A DNA stretch of 64,000 bases, from contig NZ_CP045295.1 in assembly GCF_009363095.1 (NCBI RefSeq), positions 5,981,001 through 6,045,000 on the forward strand, written 5' to 3'. Positions 33,535-41,901 of this stretch are shown one piece after another. How positions within the stretch are numbered: the first letter of the stretch is position 1; each line of letters begins with the position of its first letter. Source of the DNA: Paenibacillus cellulositrophicus. Lineage in GTDB: Bacteria > Bacillota > Bacilli > Paenibacillales > Paenibacillaceae. The position numbers and the translations under genes are program-made. The notes under the pieces are model-generated. The model was not told the origin of the DNA, did no database searches, and worked only from the letters and a program-made list of their open reading frames with translations.

Positions 33535-34173
33535 ATGAAACAGGTGCCGTTTATCGCCGTGGAAGGGCCCATTGGAGCGGGGAAAACCACGCTGGCTGCG
33601 ATGCTGGCTAACAGACTGGGCTTTCCGGTGGTGAAGGAAATTGTGGAGGAAAATCCGTTCATCGAGTCATTTTACGAGAATATGGAGGACTGGAGCTTTC
33701 AGCTCGAAATGTTCTTTTTGTGCAGCCGGTACAAGCAGCTCACCCATACGGTGAACGGCTATATCGGCAAGAGCCAGCCGGTTATCTCCGATTATCATAT
33801 GTATAAAAACCTAATTTTCAGCGAAAGAACGCTGCACGGCGTCGAGCGGGAGAAGTACCGGCAAATCTATCAGGTGCTGACCGGCGATCTGCCGAAGCCG
33901 AACGTCATTATCTATATCCGGGCCAGCCTGGATACGCTGCTGCAACGGATCGCCCGGCGGGGCCGCCCTTTTGAAGAAGGAATGGATCCCGCCTATCTCA
34001 AGCAGCTGATCGAGGACTATGATGCCGCGATGGGCAAGCTGAGTGCCAGCACAGACGGTGCATCGACGGTGCTGCTGACGGTTAATGGGGACGAAGTTGA
34101 TTTCGTCAAGAATGAGGAACAATTTGAAACGATAGCCTCGCAAATAAAGGAGCTTGTGTATGAATCCATATAA
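33535..34173 (+). CDS. dgk: Deoxynucleoside kinase (deoxyguanosine kinase type)
   Basis: 212 residues of the dNK family: P-loop GPIGAGKTT (11-19), the substrate-site stretch EIVEENPFIESFYENMEDWSFQLEMFFLCSRYKQ, the DYH (ISDYHMYKNLIF, DRS/ERS-equivalent) motif and lid RIARRGRPFEEGMD. It phosphorylates a purine deoxynucleoside for dNTP salvage, as Dgk of Bacillus does. The ATG at 33535 follows AGGGAGGG after about 11 bases. It overlaps the next kinase gene by 14 bases, the same dgk-dck pairing as in Bacillus. Confidence 0.88.
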   Translation: MKQVPFIAVEGPIGAGKTTLAAMLANRLGFPVVKEIVEENPFIESFYENMEDWSFQLEMFFLCSRYKQLTHTVNGYIGKSQPVISDYHMYKNLIFSERTLHGVEREKYRQIYQVLTGDLPKPNVIIYIRASLDTLLQRIARRGRPFEEGMDPAYLKQLIEDYDAAMGKLSASTDGASTVLLTVNGDEVDFVKNEEQFETIASQIKELVYESI

Positions 34174-34813
34174 TATCCCGGATAATGCGGTCATTACGGT
34201 GGCGGGCACGGTGGGTGTCGGCAAATCGACGTTGACGGCGGCGCTGGCCGGTTCGCTCGGCTTTAAAACCTCGCTGGAGCAGGTGGACGACAATCCATAC
34301 CTGGAGAAGTTCTACCACGATTTTGAGCGCTGGAGCTTCCATCTTCAAATCTATTTCCTGGCCGAGCGGTTTAAAGAGCAGAAGCGCATGTTCGAACTCG
34401 GCGGTGGCTTTGTCCAGGACCGTTCCATCTATGAGGATACCGGCATTTTCGCCAAAATGCATGCGGATAAAGGGACGATGTCGGAAACGGACTTCCGTAC
34501 ATATACCAGCCTCTTCGAGGCGATGGTGATGACGCCTTATTTTCCGCATCCGGACGTCCTGATCTATATCGAAGGGAGCTTGCCGTCCATTCTGTCCCGA
34601 ATCCGGGAACGCGGCCGCGAGATGGAAATCCAGACCGACGTGTCTTATTGGGAAGAAATGCATGAACGGTACACGGCCTGGATTAACGGATTTCATGCCT
34701 GCCCGGTGCTGCGCCTGAACATCGAGGATTATGATGTGCACGACGAGCGGTCCATGTCCGACATCTTGACGCAAGTGGGCCGAACGATTGCAGGCACGCC
34801 GGCAAAATTATAG
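34160..34813 (+). CDS. dck: Deoxyadenosine/deoxycytidine kinase
   Basis: 217 residues of the same dNK family as the gene before: P-loop GTVGVGKST, QVDDNPYLEKFYHDFERWSFHLQIYFLAERFKEQ, the catalytic QDRSIYEDTGIFAK motif and lid RIRERGREMEIQTDVSYWEEM. By analogy with Bacillus Dck it phosphorylates deoxyadenosine and deoxycytidine. Start 34160 has AAAGGAG 8 bases upstream and lies inside the end of dgk, so translation is coupled. A terminator closes the operon. Confidence 0.88.
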   Translation: MNPYNIPDNAVITVAGTVGVGKSTLTAALAGSLGFKTSLEQVDDNPYLEKFYHDFERWSFHLQIYFLAERFKEQKRMFELGGGFVQDRSIYEDTGIFAKMHADKGTMSETDFRTYTSLFEAMVMTPYFPHPDVLIYIEGSLPSILSRIRERGREMEIQTDVSYWEEMHERYTAWINGFHACPVLRLNIEDYDVHDERSMSDILTQVGRTIAGTPAKL

Positions 34814-34824
34814 TTGTATAGGAA

Positions 34825-34858
34825 GACGGATCATGCCAGTTGGCGTGGTCCGTTTTTT
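34825..34858 (+). terminator. Terminator of the dgk-dck operon
   Basis: ACGGATCATGCC and GGCGTGGTCCGT (with G-T pairs) around AGTT, then TTTTTT. Confidence 0.85.
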
Positions 34859-34900
34859 AGATTATAAACGATCAGCGGAGCTGTCCAGCTACGTCAACGG

Positions 34901-35398
34901 TTAACGGACGAGAGTACCGGCGGGAACATCATGAAGCGCGCGTCTCCCCCGGTTAAGCAGCAGGAACACGATATACAGCAGGATCATTCCGTTCGGAATC
35001 AGAACCAATGCGGGATACGGCGGCTCCGGGACGTTCCACCATGGGTCCGGAACCAGGACGATCAGATGGGTCAGCTCCCACGGCAGCAGCTTTAGGCAGG
35101 TCCGGCCGGCGGCCTGGATGAAGGAAATCCGCCCTCCGTCTCTGCGGGTCACCGAGAGCCGCAGCAGCTTTTTGCCTAACGTCGCGCCGAAAAAATACTC
35201 CGACACGATAAAATACATCCACACGGGGAAGGACATCGTGGCGAGCACCCAGCATTCGATCTGATAGCCCTTGTCCAGCCTGTCAAACGGGAATCCTCCG
35301 CTCAGATGATAGGCCGCCAGCTGAAGACCGACGAGCACAAGCGCAAGCATCATAAAATCCAGCCCGTAGGCGGTAAGTCTTACCAAGGTCAGCTTCAT
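34901..35398 (-). CDS. RDD family membrane protein
   Basis: 165 residues, four transmembrane helices. The hallmark residues are visible: RLTAYGLDFMML near the N-terminus and YFFGATLGKKLLRLSVTRRDGGRISFIQAAGRTCLK in the middle. RDD proteins are widespread; some act in sodium export, but most have no assigned role. Single gene, convergent with dgk-dck. Confidence 0.8.
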   Translation of the reverse strand: MKLTLVRLTAYGLDFMMLALVLVGLQLAAYHLSGGFPFDRLDKGYQIECWVLATMSFPVWMYFIVSEYFFGATLGKKLLRLSVTRRDGGRISFIQAAGRTCLKLLPWELTHLIVLVPDPWWNVPEPPYPALVLIPNGMILLYIVFLLLNRGRRALHDVPAGTLVR

Positions 35399-35556
35399 GG
35401 CCGTTTCCCCTTTCCGTATCGTACGGAGCTGATGATGTTGGTCCTGCTTCTTCCAATGTACGTCGAACGCGGTTTGTCTAATCCTATTATCTATGACGGC
35501 GGGCTGCGGATCTACAACTTTTTATTCCGACTTTTTTGAATGATGTCGCTTCCTTG

Positions 35557-35623
35557 AAACATTATAACGTTATGTTTACTTGTGAGTGGTTCCATGCTAT
35601 CTTAAACATTATAACGTTATAAT
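35557..35623. promoter_or_regulatory. Duplicated palindromic operator before the glucosaminate operon
   Basis: The 17-mer AAACATTATAACGTTAT occurs twice, at 35557-35573 and 35604-35620 (offset 47). Copy 1 is extended to the symmetric AAACAT..ATGTTT; copy 2 lies in the perfect 16-bp palindrome ATTATAACGTTATAAT (35608-35623). This is the form expected for a GntR/UTRA dimer, and the last gene of the operon encodes one. Promoter elements between the copies are not clear. Confidence 0.7.
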
Positions 35624-35641
35624 AAAAAGACAGGTGATGAC

Positions 35642-36742
35642 ATGGAGCAAACTACCGTACTCCGCCAAGTGAAGCTTGTGAGTGGAGAAGAAATCGACAT
35701 CGTCATAACCAAGGGCGTCATCACCGGCATAATGGCTGCCGGCGAGGGAAAAGGCGACGCCGTATGGGACGGCCGGGGCACTTACGTGTCGAGCGGCTGG
35801 ATCGATATGCACGTCCACGCCTTTCCCGAATTTGACCCTTACGGCGATGACATTGACGAAATCGGCGTCAAGCAGGGCGTCACGACGATCGTCGACGCGG
35901 GAAGCTGCGGGGCCGACCGGATTGCCGATCTGGCCGCCAGCGGGCGTGCAGCCAAGACGAATCTGCTCGCCTTCTTGAACATTTCACGGATCGGCTTGCA
36001 ACGGGTGGATGAGCTGTCCCGGCTGGAATGGATTGACCGCGGCGAAGCAATCGAGGCGGTGCAGGCGTATCCGGAGCTGATCGTCGGGCTGAAGGCGCGC
36101 ATCAGCCGGAGCGTCGTGAAGGAGAGCGGGCTCGAGCCGCTGCGCCTTGCCCGGGGCTTGTCGGCCGATACCGGCCTGCCGCTGATGGTGCATATCGGCT
36201 CGGCGCCGCCGGATATCCGGGACGTGATCCCCCTTCTGGAGAAGGGCGACATCATCACCCACTATTTAAACGGCAAGAGCAACAATCTGTTTGACGCAGA
36301 TGGCCGTCCGCTGAACGTGCTCACCGATGCCGTGCGGCGCGGCGTCCATCTGGACGTGGGGCATGGGACGGCAAGCTTTTCCTTCCGGGTGGCTGAAGAC
36401 GCAAAACGGCACGGCATTCATCCGGATACGATCAGCACGGATATTTACCGGGGTAACCGGCTGAACGGTCCCGTGTACAGCTTGGCAAATGTACTTTCCA
36501 AGTTCCTCAGCCTGGGGTATTCTCTAGAGGAAACGATCAGCAGAGTCACGGTTCGTGCGGCGCAGTGGCTTGGCAGACCCGAGCTCGGGCGGATACAGGT
36601 CGGGGATGCGGCGAATTTGAGCCTCTTTACGGTGAGCGGCGAATCCGCGCAGCTTGTAGATTCCGAGGGTGTGCACAGAACGGCCGAGCAAGTCATTACT
36701 ACCAAAGGAGTGGTCATTCATGGGGAATTCATTGTTTTCTAA
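35642..36742 (+). CDS. Amidohydrolase/deacetylase family metallohydrolase
   Basis: 366 residues of the amidohydrolase superfamily close to dihydroorotases and the group named after EF_0837. Seen: metal motif WIDMHVHAFPEF (HxH), bridging Lys in GLKARISRSVVK, metal His in MVHIGSAPP and ITHYLNGKSN, and metal Asp in STDIYRGN. It should remove an N-acyl group from a sugar-acid derivative. In this family the gene usually sits beside DgaE and DgaF genes, as here, which points to an N-acyl-glucosaminate-like substrate; that is inference. AGGTGATG precedes the ATG, and the 3' end overlaps the next gene by 23 bases. Confidence 0.82.
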   Translation: MEQTTVLRQVKLVSGEEIDIVITKGVITGIMAAGEGKGDAVWDGRGTYVSSGWIDMHVHAFPEFDPYGDDIDEIGVKQGVTTIVDAGSCGADRIADLAASGRAAKTNLLAFLNISRIGLQRVDELSRLEWIDRGEAIEAVQAYPELIVGLKARISRSVVKESGLEPLRLARGLSADTGLPLMVHIGSAPPDIRDVIPLLEKGDIITHYLNGKSNNLFDADGRPLNVLTDAVRRGVHLDVGHGTASFSFRVAEDAKRHGIHPDTISTDIYRGNRLNGPVYSLANVLSKFLSLGYSLEETISRVTVRAAQWLGRPELGRIQVGDAANLSLFTVSGESAQLVDSEGVHRTAEQVITTKGVVIHGEFIVF

Positions 36743-37823
36743 GTATGGGCTCAAGCGGGTCATCAATGCCAGCGGACGGATGAGCATTCTCGGCGTGTCC
36801 GCGCCGACGGACACGGTCATGGAAGCGATGAAGCAGGGCGGGCAGAGCTATGTGGAAATCGCCGACCTGGTGGATAAGGCGGGCGGTCACATTGCCGGAG
36901 TTCTCGGCTCGGAGGCGGCGGTCATCGTCAACTCGGCATCCAGCGGCATCGCCTTATCGGTGGCCGGTATCGTTACGCAGGGAAACCGCCGCCGGAGCGA
37001 ACAGCTGCATAAAGAGCCGATCGCGAAAAACGAAATTATCATTCTTAAAGGTCATAACGTGCAGTACGGCGCTCCGGTGGAAACGATGGTCTACCTCGGC
37101 GGCGGCAAGCTGGTCGAGGTCGGATATGCCAATGAGGGACGCGTGGAACATATCGAAGACGCGGTCACGGACAAGACGGCTGCCATCTTGTACGTAAAAT
37201 CGCATCATGCCGTACAAAAAAACATGATCTCTGTTGAAGAAGCGTGGGAAGCCGCCAAGCGGGCAGGCGTCCCGCTGATTGTCGACGCTGCGGCGGAAGA
37301 AGACCTCCAGAAGTACGTGAAGTGCTCGGATCTGGCTATTTACAGCGGCTCCAAGGCGATCGAGGGACCGACCTCCGGCATTGTGGCGGGTAAACGGGAA
37401 TATATCGAGTGGGTGAAGGTCCAGCTGCACGGTATCGGACGAAGCATGAAGGTTGGCAAGGAAACGTCGTTCGGCCTGCTGCAGGCGCTGGACGAATATA
37501 TGGTCAAAGTCGATCGGAGCGAGGAGGAGAAGGCATCGCTGCAGGCGCTGATGCCGCTGAACGACATTCCCGGGGTCCGGGTAACGATCGTGCAGGATGA
37601 GGCCGGCCGGGCCATTTACCGGGCGCGGGTGCAGATCGATCCGCAGCAGGCGGGAACGACCGCCAAGGATGTGAACGACGGCTTGAGGCAGGGCGCCATT
37701 GCGATATATACCCGGGATTACGGCGTAAGACAGGGGTATTTTGACATCGATCCAAGGCCGTTGATGGGCGATGACATGACGGTGATTGAATCGCGAATCC
37801 GTGAATTGACAGGAGGAAAATAA
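36720..37823 (+). CDS. DgaE-family PLP-dependent ammonia-lyase
   Basis: 367 residues with the SelA-like PLP fold of DgaE (D-glucosaminate-6-phosphate ammonia-lyase). Seen: KRVINASGRMSILGVSAPTDTV at the start, VNSASSGIALSVAGIV (cofactor phosphate region), VDAAAEEDLQKY and the PLP lysine K212 in YSGSKAIEGPTSG. The reaction removes ammonia and water from an amino sugar acid to give a 2-keto-3-deoxy acid. ATG 36720 has AAAGGAG 9 bases upstream inside the previous gene. The Salmonella enzyme uses the 6-phosphate made by a PTS; no PTS gene is present here, so the phosphorylation step may differ. Confidence 0.85.
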   Translation: MGNSLFSKYGLKRVINASGRMSILGVSAPTDTVMEAMKQGGQSYVEIADLVDKAGGHIAGVLGSEAAVIVNSASSGIALSVAGIVTQGNRRRSEQLHKEPIAKNEIIILKGHNVQYGAPVETMVYLGGGKLVEVGYANEGRVEHIEDAVTDKTAAILYVKSHHAVQKNMISVEEAWEAAKRAGVPLIVDAAAEEDLQKYVKCSDLAIYSGSKAIEGPTSGIVAGKREYIEWVKVQLHGIGRSMKVGKETSFGLLQALDEYMVKVDRSEEEKASLQALMPLNDIPGVRVTIVQDEAGRAIYRARVQIDPQQAGTTAKDVNDGLRQGAIAIYTRDYGVRQGYFDIDPRPLMGDDMTVIESRIRELTGGK

Positions 37824-37824
37824 A

Positions 37825-38580
37825 ATGTCCCACATAGAGAAAAGATGGTATAAGGGCCGCGTCGCTCTGAACGTGCTGGCGAAGGATATCGCGAACGCCA
37901 AGGAGATTTTTGAAGCGGCCGAAGGCCATGTGCTTGTCGGCGTCCTGTCGAAGGACTACGCCAGCGTGGAAGAAGCTGTGGCGGCGATGAAGCAGTACGG
38001 CGAGGCGATCGACGAGGCGGTGTCGATCGGGCTTGGGGCCGGGGACAACCGCCAGGCTGCGGTCGTGGCAGAGATCGCCAAGCATTATCCCGGCAGCCAC
38101 ATCAATCAGGTTTTCCCGGCGGTCGGCGCGACCCGGGCGAACCTCGGAGCGAAGAACAGCTGGATCAACAGCCTTGTATCGCCATGCGGCCGGCCGGGCT
38201 ATGTTAACATTTCGACCGGCCCATTCAGCGCGGCGCAGTCCGAGCCCGCCATCATTCCCGTAGCGGCGGCGATCGCGCTGGTGCGCGATATGGGCGGGAA
38301 TGCGCTCAAGTATTTCCCGATGCAGGGGCTTTCGCGCGAGGATGAGTACCGTGAAGTCGTGAAGGCATGCGCCGCGGAAGGCTTTGCCCTGGAGCCGACC
38401 GGCGGCATCGACATGGACAATTTCGAAGCCATTCTCCGCATCGCGCTGGAAGGCGGCGTGCCGCAGGTCATTCCGCATGTGTATTCTTCCATCATCGACA
38501 AAGATACAGGCAATACCAACATCATGCACGTGCGGACGCTGACCGGAATCATGAAGAAGCTGGCGGACGATTATGCCTAA
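37825..38580 (+). CDS. DgaF-type KDPG aldolase
   Basis: 251 residues of the 2-dehydro-3-deoxyphosphogluconate aldolase family named DgaF. Seen: VALNVLAKDIANAKEIFEAAEGHVLVGVLSKDY, SIGLGAGDNRQAAVVAEIAKHYPGSHINQVFPAVGAT, NALKYFPMQGLSRE with its candidate Schiff-base Lys, and LEPTGGIDMDNFEAIL. It splits KDPG into pyruvate and glyceraldehyde 3-phosphate in the cytoplasm. GGAGG stands 8 bases before the ATG, one base after the DgaE stop. Overlaps the kinase gene by 8 bases. Confidence 0.87.
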   Translation: MSHIEKRWYKGRVALNVLAKDIANAKEIFEAAEGHVLVGVLSKDYASVEEAVAAMKQYGEAIDEAVSIGLGAGDNRQAAVVAEIAKHYPGSHINQVFPAVGATRANLGAKNSWINSLVSPCGRPGYVNISTGPFSAAQSEPAIIPVAAAIALVRDMGGNALKYFPMQGLSREDEYREVVKACAAEGFALEPTGGIDMDNFEAILRIALEGGVPQVIPHVYSSIIDKDTGNTNIMHVRTLTGIMKKLADDYA

Positions 38581-39589
38581 GCGCATCGCGGCTTTCGGAG
38601 AAGTGATGATGCGCCTGACGGTTCCGGGAGTTGAACTGCTGTCCCAGTCCGGGACGCTGCATTACACGTTCTCCGGCACCGGAGTCAACGTGGCTTCCGC
38701 GCTGTCACGCATGGGCCACGAAGGCATGCTCGTGACCCGCCTGCCGGACAATCCGTTGGGCGATGCGGCGGCAGCCTATCTCCGCAAGCTCGGCATCGAC
38801 CTCTCCTTTGCCGGCCGCGGCGGAAAGTACCTCGGGATGTACTTTCTCGAGAACGGCTTCGGCGTCCGCCCGAGCCGGGTCACGTATACGAACCGGCTGG
38901 AGAGCAGCTTTAACACCGCTCCGGTGGGAACGTACGATTTCGCCGATATTGCGGGCAAGGTGGACGCCGTTCACTTCTGCGGGATCGCCCTGGCTATGAA
39001 CGACGGGGTGCGTGCACATATGAAGGCGCTCGCCCAGGTGGTGAAGCAGCAGGGCGGCACGGTCATATTTGACTGCAACTACCGTCCTTCCCTGTGGGGG
39101 GAAGACGGATATGACCGGGCACGACCGCATTACGAGGAGATGCTCCGCCTGGCGGACGTCGTCCTGATGAACGAGCGGGACGCCATGCTGACGCTTGGCT
39201 TCCGTACGGAGAATGAAACCCGCCGGGAGCAGCTGGAAGAGCTGATCCCCCAGGCCGCGCGGACGTTCGGCATCCGCACGGTCGCCGGGACCCACCGCTT
39301 CGTGAACGGCGACAATTCCCATTCGCTGCAAGGATTTATGTTCACCAGCGGACAATTTGCGTATTCGGACCTGCTGACGTTCGCCGTCTATGATAGAATA
39401 GGGGCAGGAGATGCTTTTGCCAGCGGAATCATCCATGGCGAGCTGGAAGGCCTGCCGCCGGAGACGACGGTGCGTTATGCGGCGGCCGCCGGCATGCTGG
39501 CCCATACGGTGGCGGGCGATACGCCGATGTCCACCGCGCAGGACATTCTCAAGGTGATGACGGCATCCGCAGGTGACGTAGAAAGGTAG
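38573..39589 (+). CDS. PfkB-family sugar kinase, KdgK-like
   Basis: 338 residues of the ribokinase/PfkB family. Seen: FGEVMMRLTVPG, FSGTGVNVASALSRMGHE (substrate-side GG/GT region), FDCNYRPSLWG and the ATP/anion-hole motif DRIGAGDAFASGIIHGEL with its catalytic Asp. Operon position makes 2-keto-3-deoxygluconate the likely substrate: it would supply KDPG for the aldolase encoded just before. Its presence suggests the lyase here acts on an unphosphorylated amino acid sugar. Start overlaps the aldolase stop by 8 bases. Confidence 0.85.
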   Translation: MPKRIAAFGEVMMRLTVPGVELLSQSGTLHYTFSGTGVNVASALSRMGHEGMLVTRLPDNPLGDAAAAYLRKLGIDLSFAGRGGKYLGMYFLENGFGVRPSRVTYTNRLESSFNTAPVGTYDFADIAGKVDAVHFCGIALAMNDGVRAHMKALAQVVKQQGGTVIFDCNYRPSLWGEDGYDRARPHYEEMLRLADVVLMNERDAMLTLGFRTENETRREQLEELIPQAARTFGIRTVAGTHRFVNGDNSHSLQGFMFTSGQFAYSDLLTFAVYDRIGAGDAFASGIIHGELEGLPPETTVRYAAAAGMLAHTVAGDTPMSTAQDILKVMTASAGDVER

Positions 39590-39599
39590 TGGAGCTGCT

Positions 39600-40313
39600 G
39601 TGAGCTTATCCCGCAAAGATAGGCCGTTGTACATACAAATCAAGCATATTTTGAAGGAACGGATTTTGCACGGCGTGTACCCCAAAGGCGAAAATATCCC
39701 TTCGGAGCCGCAGCTGGAGAAGGAATTTGCGGTCAGCAAAATTACGATCCGGGCCGCCGTTTCGGAGCTGGTCAGCGAGGGCTTTCTGGAGAAGGGCAGC
39801 GGCCGGGGAACGAAGGTGATCCGCAATACATCGGTATCCAAGCTGGCCAAGTGGAAGCATTTCACGGAAGTGCTGGTGGAGGAAGGGCATCAGATCCGGA
39901 AGCTGTGGCTTCAGGTCAAGCGCGTGACCAACGACGAATCGTCGGAAGCTTGGCGGCTGCTGGGAGAGACCAGTTTACTGTTGGAACGGGTGTATTTCCT
40001 GGATGACCGGCCGTACATTTATTACACGCATTATGTGACCCCGGATGCCGGCGAGGTGGATATGGACGACCTGAACGCCATGTCCCTGTATGAATGGCTC
40101 GAAGGGCGAGATATTCCCCTCGGCAATCTGCGGGATGAGTTTACGGTGGCCGTCCCTCCGGAACATGTGCAGAAGACGCTCGGCCTGGACGGGGGTACCC
40201 CGGTCCTCAAAAGGCTGCGTTACTCCTATGACGAGCTGGGCCAGGTGATCGAATACAGCATCGGTTACTATCATACCGGCCTTCAAAATTATGTGGTCAC
40301 CTACGACAGATAG
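39600..40313 (+). CDS. GntR-family regulator (HutC/UTRA type)
   Basis: 237 residues: winged helix at about 5-75 (PLYIQIKHILKERILHGVYPKGENIPSEPQLEKEFAVSKITIRAAVSELVSEGFLEKGSGRGTKV), then a UTRA effector domain (LLERVYFLDDRPYIYYTHYVTP..LKRLRYSYDELGQVIEYSIGYYHTGLQNYVVTY). GTG start with GTGGAG upstream, 10 bases after the kinase stop. Last gene of the operon, so it is likely to be both controlled by and controlling the duplicated palindromes at 35557-35623. The effector would be a sugar acid or its phosphate. Confidence 0.88.
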   Translation: MSLSRKDRPLYIQIKHILKERILHGVYPKGENIPSEPQLEKEFAVSKITIRAAVSELVSEGFLEKGSGRGTKVIRNTSVSKLAKWKHFTEVLVEEGHQIRKLWLQVKRVTNDESSEAWRLLGETSLLLERVYFLDDRPYIYYTHYVTPDAGEVDMDDLNAMSLYEWLEGRDIPLGNLRDEFTVAVPPEHVQKTLGLDGGTPVLKRLRYSYDELGQVIEYSIGYYHTGLQNYVVTYDR

Positions 40314-40324
40314 CGGCAGTGCGG

Positions 40325-40369
40325 GCTGTTCTCGAAGCGGATTCATCCGTTTTTCGGAACAGCTTTTTT
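40325..40369 (+). terminator. Terminator of the glucosaminate operon
   Basis: GCTGTTCTCGAA pairs with TCGGAACAGC around a CGGAT/ATCCG inner stem, followed by TTTTTT. Confidence 0.88.
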
Positions 40370-40411
40370 GCATTTGGTTCATTTTTGGGGGAGCCACCGC
40401 CGCGTAGAATT

Positions 40412-40479
40412 TTGACGCCACGCAATCGCAGGTTTATGATATGATCAATTTACGGTTGTAAAATTTGGAGCCAAAATTT
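40412..40479 (+). promoter_or_regulatory. lacI-type promoter and operator
   Basis: TTGACG (40412-40417), 17 bases, TATGAT (40435-40440) form a near-consensus sigma-A promoter. Twenty bases on, AAATTTGG-AG-CCAAAATTT (40461-40479) is a near-perfect palindrome between the transcription start and the ribosome site, placed for repression by the LacI protein encoded here. Confidence 0.65.
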
Positions 40480-40497
40480 GCAGAGGAGGGACTTGGA

Positions 40498-41535
40498 TTG
40501 GCGAAGCTAAAAGATATTGCCGAACGGGTGGGCGTGTCCATTTCCACCGTCTCCCGGGCGATCAGCAATGACACCAGCCGGCCGGTCAGCGAGGAAACGA
40601 AGCAGAAGATCCGGGAAGCGGCCCAAGAGCTGGGGTACAAATGGCACGGATCGCCGAAAGGCGCGCCGCAGCAGGTTGTCGAGACCAAGCGGATCGCCTG
40701 TATCGTTCCCCAGCATCTGATGGACGATCATCCGTATTTCTCCAAGGTGCTGGCCGGCTTCCATGAGAAGATGGAAGAGATGGGACAGCCGCCGGCGATG
40801 GTCCGCACATCGGAGGAAGTGTCGGATGCCGAGAGGCTGAAGCAGATGCTGAGGGAAACCGGGGCGGAGGGCGTCGTGGCCATCAGCTGGTATGACGAGG
40901 AGCTGTTCGGGCTGATTCAGAAGGAAGGGATTGCCATCCTGGGCGTGAGCCTGAACGACGATAGACTGTCGGTGCCTGTCGTGGACTGCGACCGGATCTT
41001 CTCCTCACGGGCGGCCGTGCGCCACTTGATCGAACAGGGACATACGCGGATCGGATTTGTTGGTGGTCCTGCCTATTCCAGGCAGATGGAGAGCGAGGAG
41101 CGTTTTGTCGGGTATAAATTCGCCATGCTGGAGGAGGGGCTTGCCCTGCGCCAGGACTGGCTGATCAATACGGACTGGAACGTGGACCGCAGCTACAGCG
41201 GGGTGAGCGATTTGCTGAGCCGGCTTCCGAAAGCGGAATGGCCGACGGCGATCTTCTGCGCCAGCGACATGCTGGCGATCCCGGCGATGCGGGCCGTTGT
41301 GGAGCATGAAGGCCGGATCCCGCAGGATATCGCTATCGTCGGCATGGACAATATTGATGTCGCCCAATATACAACGCCTCCGTTAACTTCAGTTTCGGTG
41401 CCCAAGCACGAAATCGGCCGGGTTGCCGCCAAATCGATTGTCGACTATTTGGACGGGCACTATCCGGCAGGGACCAAGATTTTGCTGTCCTGTTCATTGA
41501 GCGTCAGAGAGTCGTCCAGTTACAGCAGAAAATGA
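40498..41535 (+). CDS. LacI-family transcriptional regulator
   Basis: 345 residues. N-terminal LacI helix-turn-helix and hinge (AKLKDIAERVGVSISTVSRAISNDTSRPVSEETKQKIREAAQELGY) and a periplasmic-binding-protein-like sensor domain (RIACIVPQHLMDDHPYFSKVLAGFHEKMEE; HTRIGFVGGPAYSRQMESEERFVGYKFAM; FCASDMLAIPAMRAV; TPPLTSVSVPKHEIG). The start is TTG at 40498, with AGAGGAGGG at 7 bases; an upstream TTG at 40465 falls in the operator. Probably controls itself and the ABC importer operon downstream. Confidence 0.88.
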   Translation: MAKLKDIAERVGVSISTVSRAISNDTSRPVSEETKQKIREAAQELGYKWHGSPKGAPQQVVETKRIACIVPQHLMDDHPYFSKVLAGFHEKMEEMGQPPAMVRTSEEVSDAERLKQMLRETGAEGVVAISWYDEELFGLIQKEGIAILGVSLNDDRLSVPVVDCDRIFSSRAAVRHLIEQGHTRIGFVGGPAYSRQMESEERFVGYKFAMLEEGLALRQDWLINTDWNVDRSYSGVSDLLSRLPKAEWPTAIFCASDMLAIPAMRAVVEHEGRIPQDIAIVGMDNIDVAQYTTPPLTSVSVPKHEIGRVAAKSIVDYLDGHYPAGTKILLSCSLSVRESSSYSRK

Positions 41536-41645
41536 CTTTATATGTTCGATAATGTTACATAATAATGACGCATTTTTGTGAGCAGCATCGGCTGGGAGCA
41601 GGTTCCGGCGGATGCTTTTTTGCATTTTTAAGCAAAATTTGAGCG

Positions 41646-41767
41646 GTTTTGAAACCAAAACAATCCAAAATAATGTTTGACATCCCCAAAAAGCTATATT
41701 ATGATGAGGAAAAATTAAACAACGTTTGGATTGGTTTTCATCCTTTTGGAGTGATCGAAATCCAAAC
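41646..41767 (+). promoter_or_regulatory. Strong promoter with flanking inverted repeats in the LacI-ABC gap
   Basis: TTGACA (41677-41682), 17 bases, TATGAT (41700-41705). Upstream lies GTTTTG-AAAC-CAAAAC (41646-41661). Downstream GTTTGGATT (41724-41732) and AATCCAAAC (41759-41767) are exact reverse complements. The ABC operon starts about 400 bases later, so this promoter would give a long leader or a separate small transcript. Confidence 0.6.
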
Positions 41768-41901
41768 TTTCCGCGAACCATATGCTATATGATTGCGTTT
41801 TCATTTACTTTAAATAAAGGAATTATGAAAATGAGGTCATTCCTCCCTTTAACGATAACTCCCCGGGATATCCCGGTTTTGTCCTATAGATGATTGTTTA
41901 T

